From Agrobacterium arsenijevicii (GTDB lineage: Bacteria > Pseudomonadota > Alphaproteobacteria > Rhizobiales > Rhizobiaceae): DNA of 64,000 nucleotides. The stretch is taken from positions 124,001 through 188,000 of the forward strand of contig JWIT01000007.1 in assembly GCA_000949895.1 (NCBI GenBank), in the 5' to 3' direction. Both the position numbers and the translations under genes were made by a program. The notes beneath the pieces were generated by a model, which made no database searches, was not told the origin of the DNA, and saw only the letters and a list, made by a program, of their open reading frames with translations. Below are positions 62,776 to 64,000 of this stretch, one piece after another (positions within the stretch are counted from its first letter, which is position 1; each line of letters starts with the position of its first letter).

Positions 62776-64000
62776 ATGAAGCTTACATCCAGTCTGAACC
62801 GCGATCCAGCCTTTACCGCCAATAAGGAGTTCATGTCCGGCCTGGTGGACGACCTGCGGCAGCATGTCGAAAAAATCTCACGGGGCGGTGGCGACAAGGC
62901 GCGCGACCGGCATCTGTCACGCGGCAAATTGCTGGCGCGCGACCGAATCGAGGCGCTTCTCGATCCCGGCAGCCCGTTTCTCGAATTCTCGCAATTCGCA
63001 GCCTACGAGGTCTATGACGAACCCGTTCCCGCCGCCGGCATCGTCACCGGCATCGGCCGGGTGTCAGGCCGTGAATGCGTGATCGTCGCCAATGATGCGA
63101 CGGTGAAAGGCGGCACCTATTATCCGCTGACCGTGAAGAAACACCTGCGCGCGCAGGAGATCGCCACTGAGAACCGCCTGCCCTGCATCTATCTGGTGGA
63201 TTCCGGCGGTGCGAACCTTCCCAATCAGGACGAGGTGTTTCCCGACCGCGATCATTTCGGCCGCATCTTCTACAATCAGGCCAATATGTCGGCGGAGGGC
63301 ATCGCGCAGATCGCCGTTGTCATGGGCAGCTGCACGGCGGGCGGAGCCTATGTTCCTGCCATGAGCGACCAGTCCGTCATCGTCAAAAATCAGGGCACGA
63401 TCTTTCTCGGCGGCCCGCCGCTGGTGAAAGCCGCGACCGGGGAAGTGGTGAGCGCGGAAGAGCTGGGCGGCGCGGATGTGCATTCGCGACAATCCGGCGT
63501 CACCGATCATTACGCCCACGACGACCGCCACGCGCTGGCGCTGACCCGGCGGATCGTTTCCACCCTCAACCGCCGCAAACAGGTGGAACTGGATATCCGC
63601 CCGCCGGCGGAACCGCTTTATCCAGTCGAAGAGCTTTACGGCATCGTGCCCGCCGATACGCGCAAACCCTTCGAGGTGCGTGAGATCATCGCGCGTCTGG
63701 TGGATGGTTCCGAATTCGATGAGTTCAAGGCGCTTTACGGCACGACGCTGGTCTGCGGCTTCGCCCATATCCACGGTTATCCCGTCGGCATGATCGCCAA
63801 TAACGGCATTCTGTTTTCGGAATCGGCGCTGAAGGGCGCGCATTTCATCGAACTCTGCTGCCAGCGCGGCATTCCCCTGGTTTTCCTGCAAAACATCACA
63901 GGCTTCATGGTCGGCAAGGCCTATGAGGCGGGCGGCATCGCCAAGGATGGCGCAAAGCTCGTTACCGCCGTCGCATCGGCTAAAGTGCCGAAATTCACCG
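62776..64000 (+). CDS. mccB: 3-methylcrotonyl-CoA carboxylase beta subunit (partial, runs off the end)
   Basis: The 408 codons seen are the first three quarters of a carboxyltransferase subunit of about 535 residues. [81 protein letters not shown] and the late [25 protein letters not shown] are characteristic of MccB. It carboxylates 3-methylcrotonyl-CoA, the product of the preceding enzyme, together with a biotin subunit presumably encoded just beyond the window. The ATG at 62776 follows a GAGGAACGCG site. The frame is open to base 64000. Confidence 0.95.
   Translation, partial: MKLTSSLNRDPAFTANKEFMSGLVDDLRQHVEKISRGGGDKARDRHLSRGKLLARDRIEALLDPGSPFLEFSQFAAYEVYDEPVPAAGIVTGIGRVSGRECVIVANDATVKGGTYYPLTVKKHLRAQEIATENRLPCIYLVDSGGANLPNQDEVFPDRDHFGRIFYNQANMSAEGIAQIAVVMGSCTAGGAYVPAMSDQSVIVKNQGTIFLGGPPLVKAATGEVVSAEELGGADVHSRQSGVTDHYAHDDRHALALTRRIVSTLNRRKQVELDIRPPAEPLYPVEELYGIVPADTRKPFEVREIIARLVDGSEFDEFKALYGTTLVCGFAHIHGYPVGMIANNGILFSESALKGAHFIELCCQRGIPLVFLQNITGFMVGKAYEAGGIAKDGAKLVTAVASAKVPKFT

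Overview
This 64 kb window is GC-rich, densely coded DNA from an alphaproteobacterium. Gene content and order point to the Agrobacterium/Rhizobium group and possibly to an Agrobacterium linear chromosome: a BigR/Blh sulfide-detoxification operon, branched-chain keto acid and leucine degradation genes, many ABC transporters, and the palindromic intergenic repeats common in rhizobia. The assignment is inferred from gene families; no rRNA, tRNA, CRISPR array, prophage or insertion sequence was seen.

Bases 40-37584 form a large organosulfur-scavenging island. The first operon (40-7057, minus strand) encodes two luciferase-like (LLM) flavin monooxygenases, an M20 deacylase, a GNAT acetyltransferase, a fused permease-ATPase and an amino-acid binding protein. 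This is the gene set of the Bacillus ytm/yxe S-alkylcysteine salvage operons, here beside a divergent cysteine-rich Rrf2 regulator. Next come a flavin reductase and a short DszC-like protein, ssuD with a small upstream gene, an RBBP9/YdeN hydrolase and a second SsuD-like enzyme. A minus-strand operon then encodes a peptide-type binding protein, a DszB-like desulfinase and a DszC-like flavoprotein, divergent from a complete dpp/opp-type transporter, an aldo/keto reductase, another DszC-like flavoprotein and a LysR regulator. Two more minus-strand operons add DszA-like and SfnG-like monooxygenases, a second DszB-like desulfinase, an NmrA-type reductase, another M20 deacylase and two more binding proteins. 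In total there are eight LLM monooxygenases, three DszC-type flavoproteins, two DszB-type desulfinases and one flavin reductase: all four enzyme classes of the Dsz desulfurization pathway, spread over several operons. Seven of the promoter regions share a similar AT-rich 24-bp element.

Bases 37860-47150 hold a catabolic module: an enolase-superfamily enzyme, an SGNH hydrolase and a peptide-type binding protein on the plus strand, facing a dppBCDF-like transporter on the minus strand, with a LysE-type exporter and a FadR-type regulator beside it. Three ACATGT hexamers spaced exactly 21 bp apart lie upstream of the enolase gene.

Bases 47272-50533 carry a GlxA/AraC-type regulator divergent from an alpha/beta hydrolase (haloperoxidase-like), a short-chain dehydrogenase and a small membrane protein. 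Bases 50672-53206 are a sulfide-responsive operon: a Blh persulfide dioxygenase, a BigR repressor and two half-size YeeE/YedE membrane proteins, preceded by a perfect inverted repeat. A phosphoglycerate mutase gene (gpmI) follows.

Bases 55007-64000 are branched-chain amino acid catabolism. Thiolase, acyl-CoA dehydrogenase and the BCKDH E1 alpha, E1 beta and E2 genes run leftward. A divergent Lrp-type regulator leads into isovaleryl-CoA dehydrogenase and the 3-methylcrotonyl-CoA carboxylase beta subunit, which runs off the window end.
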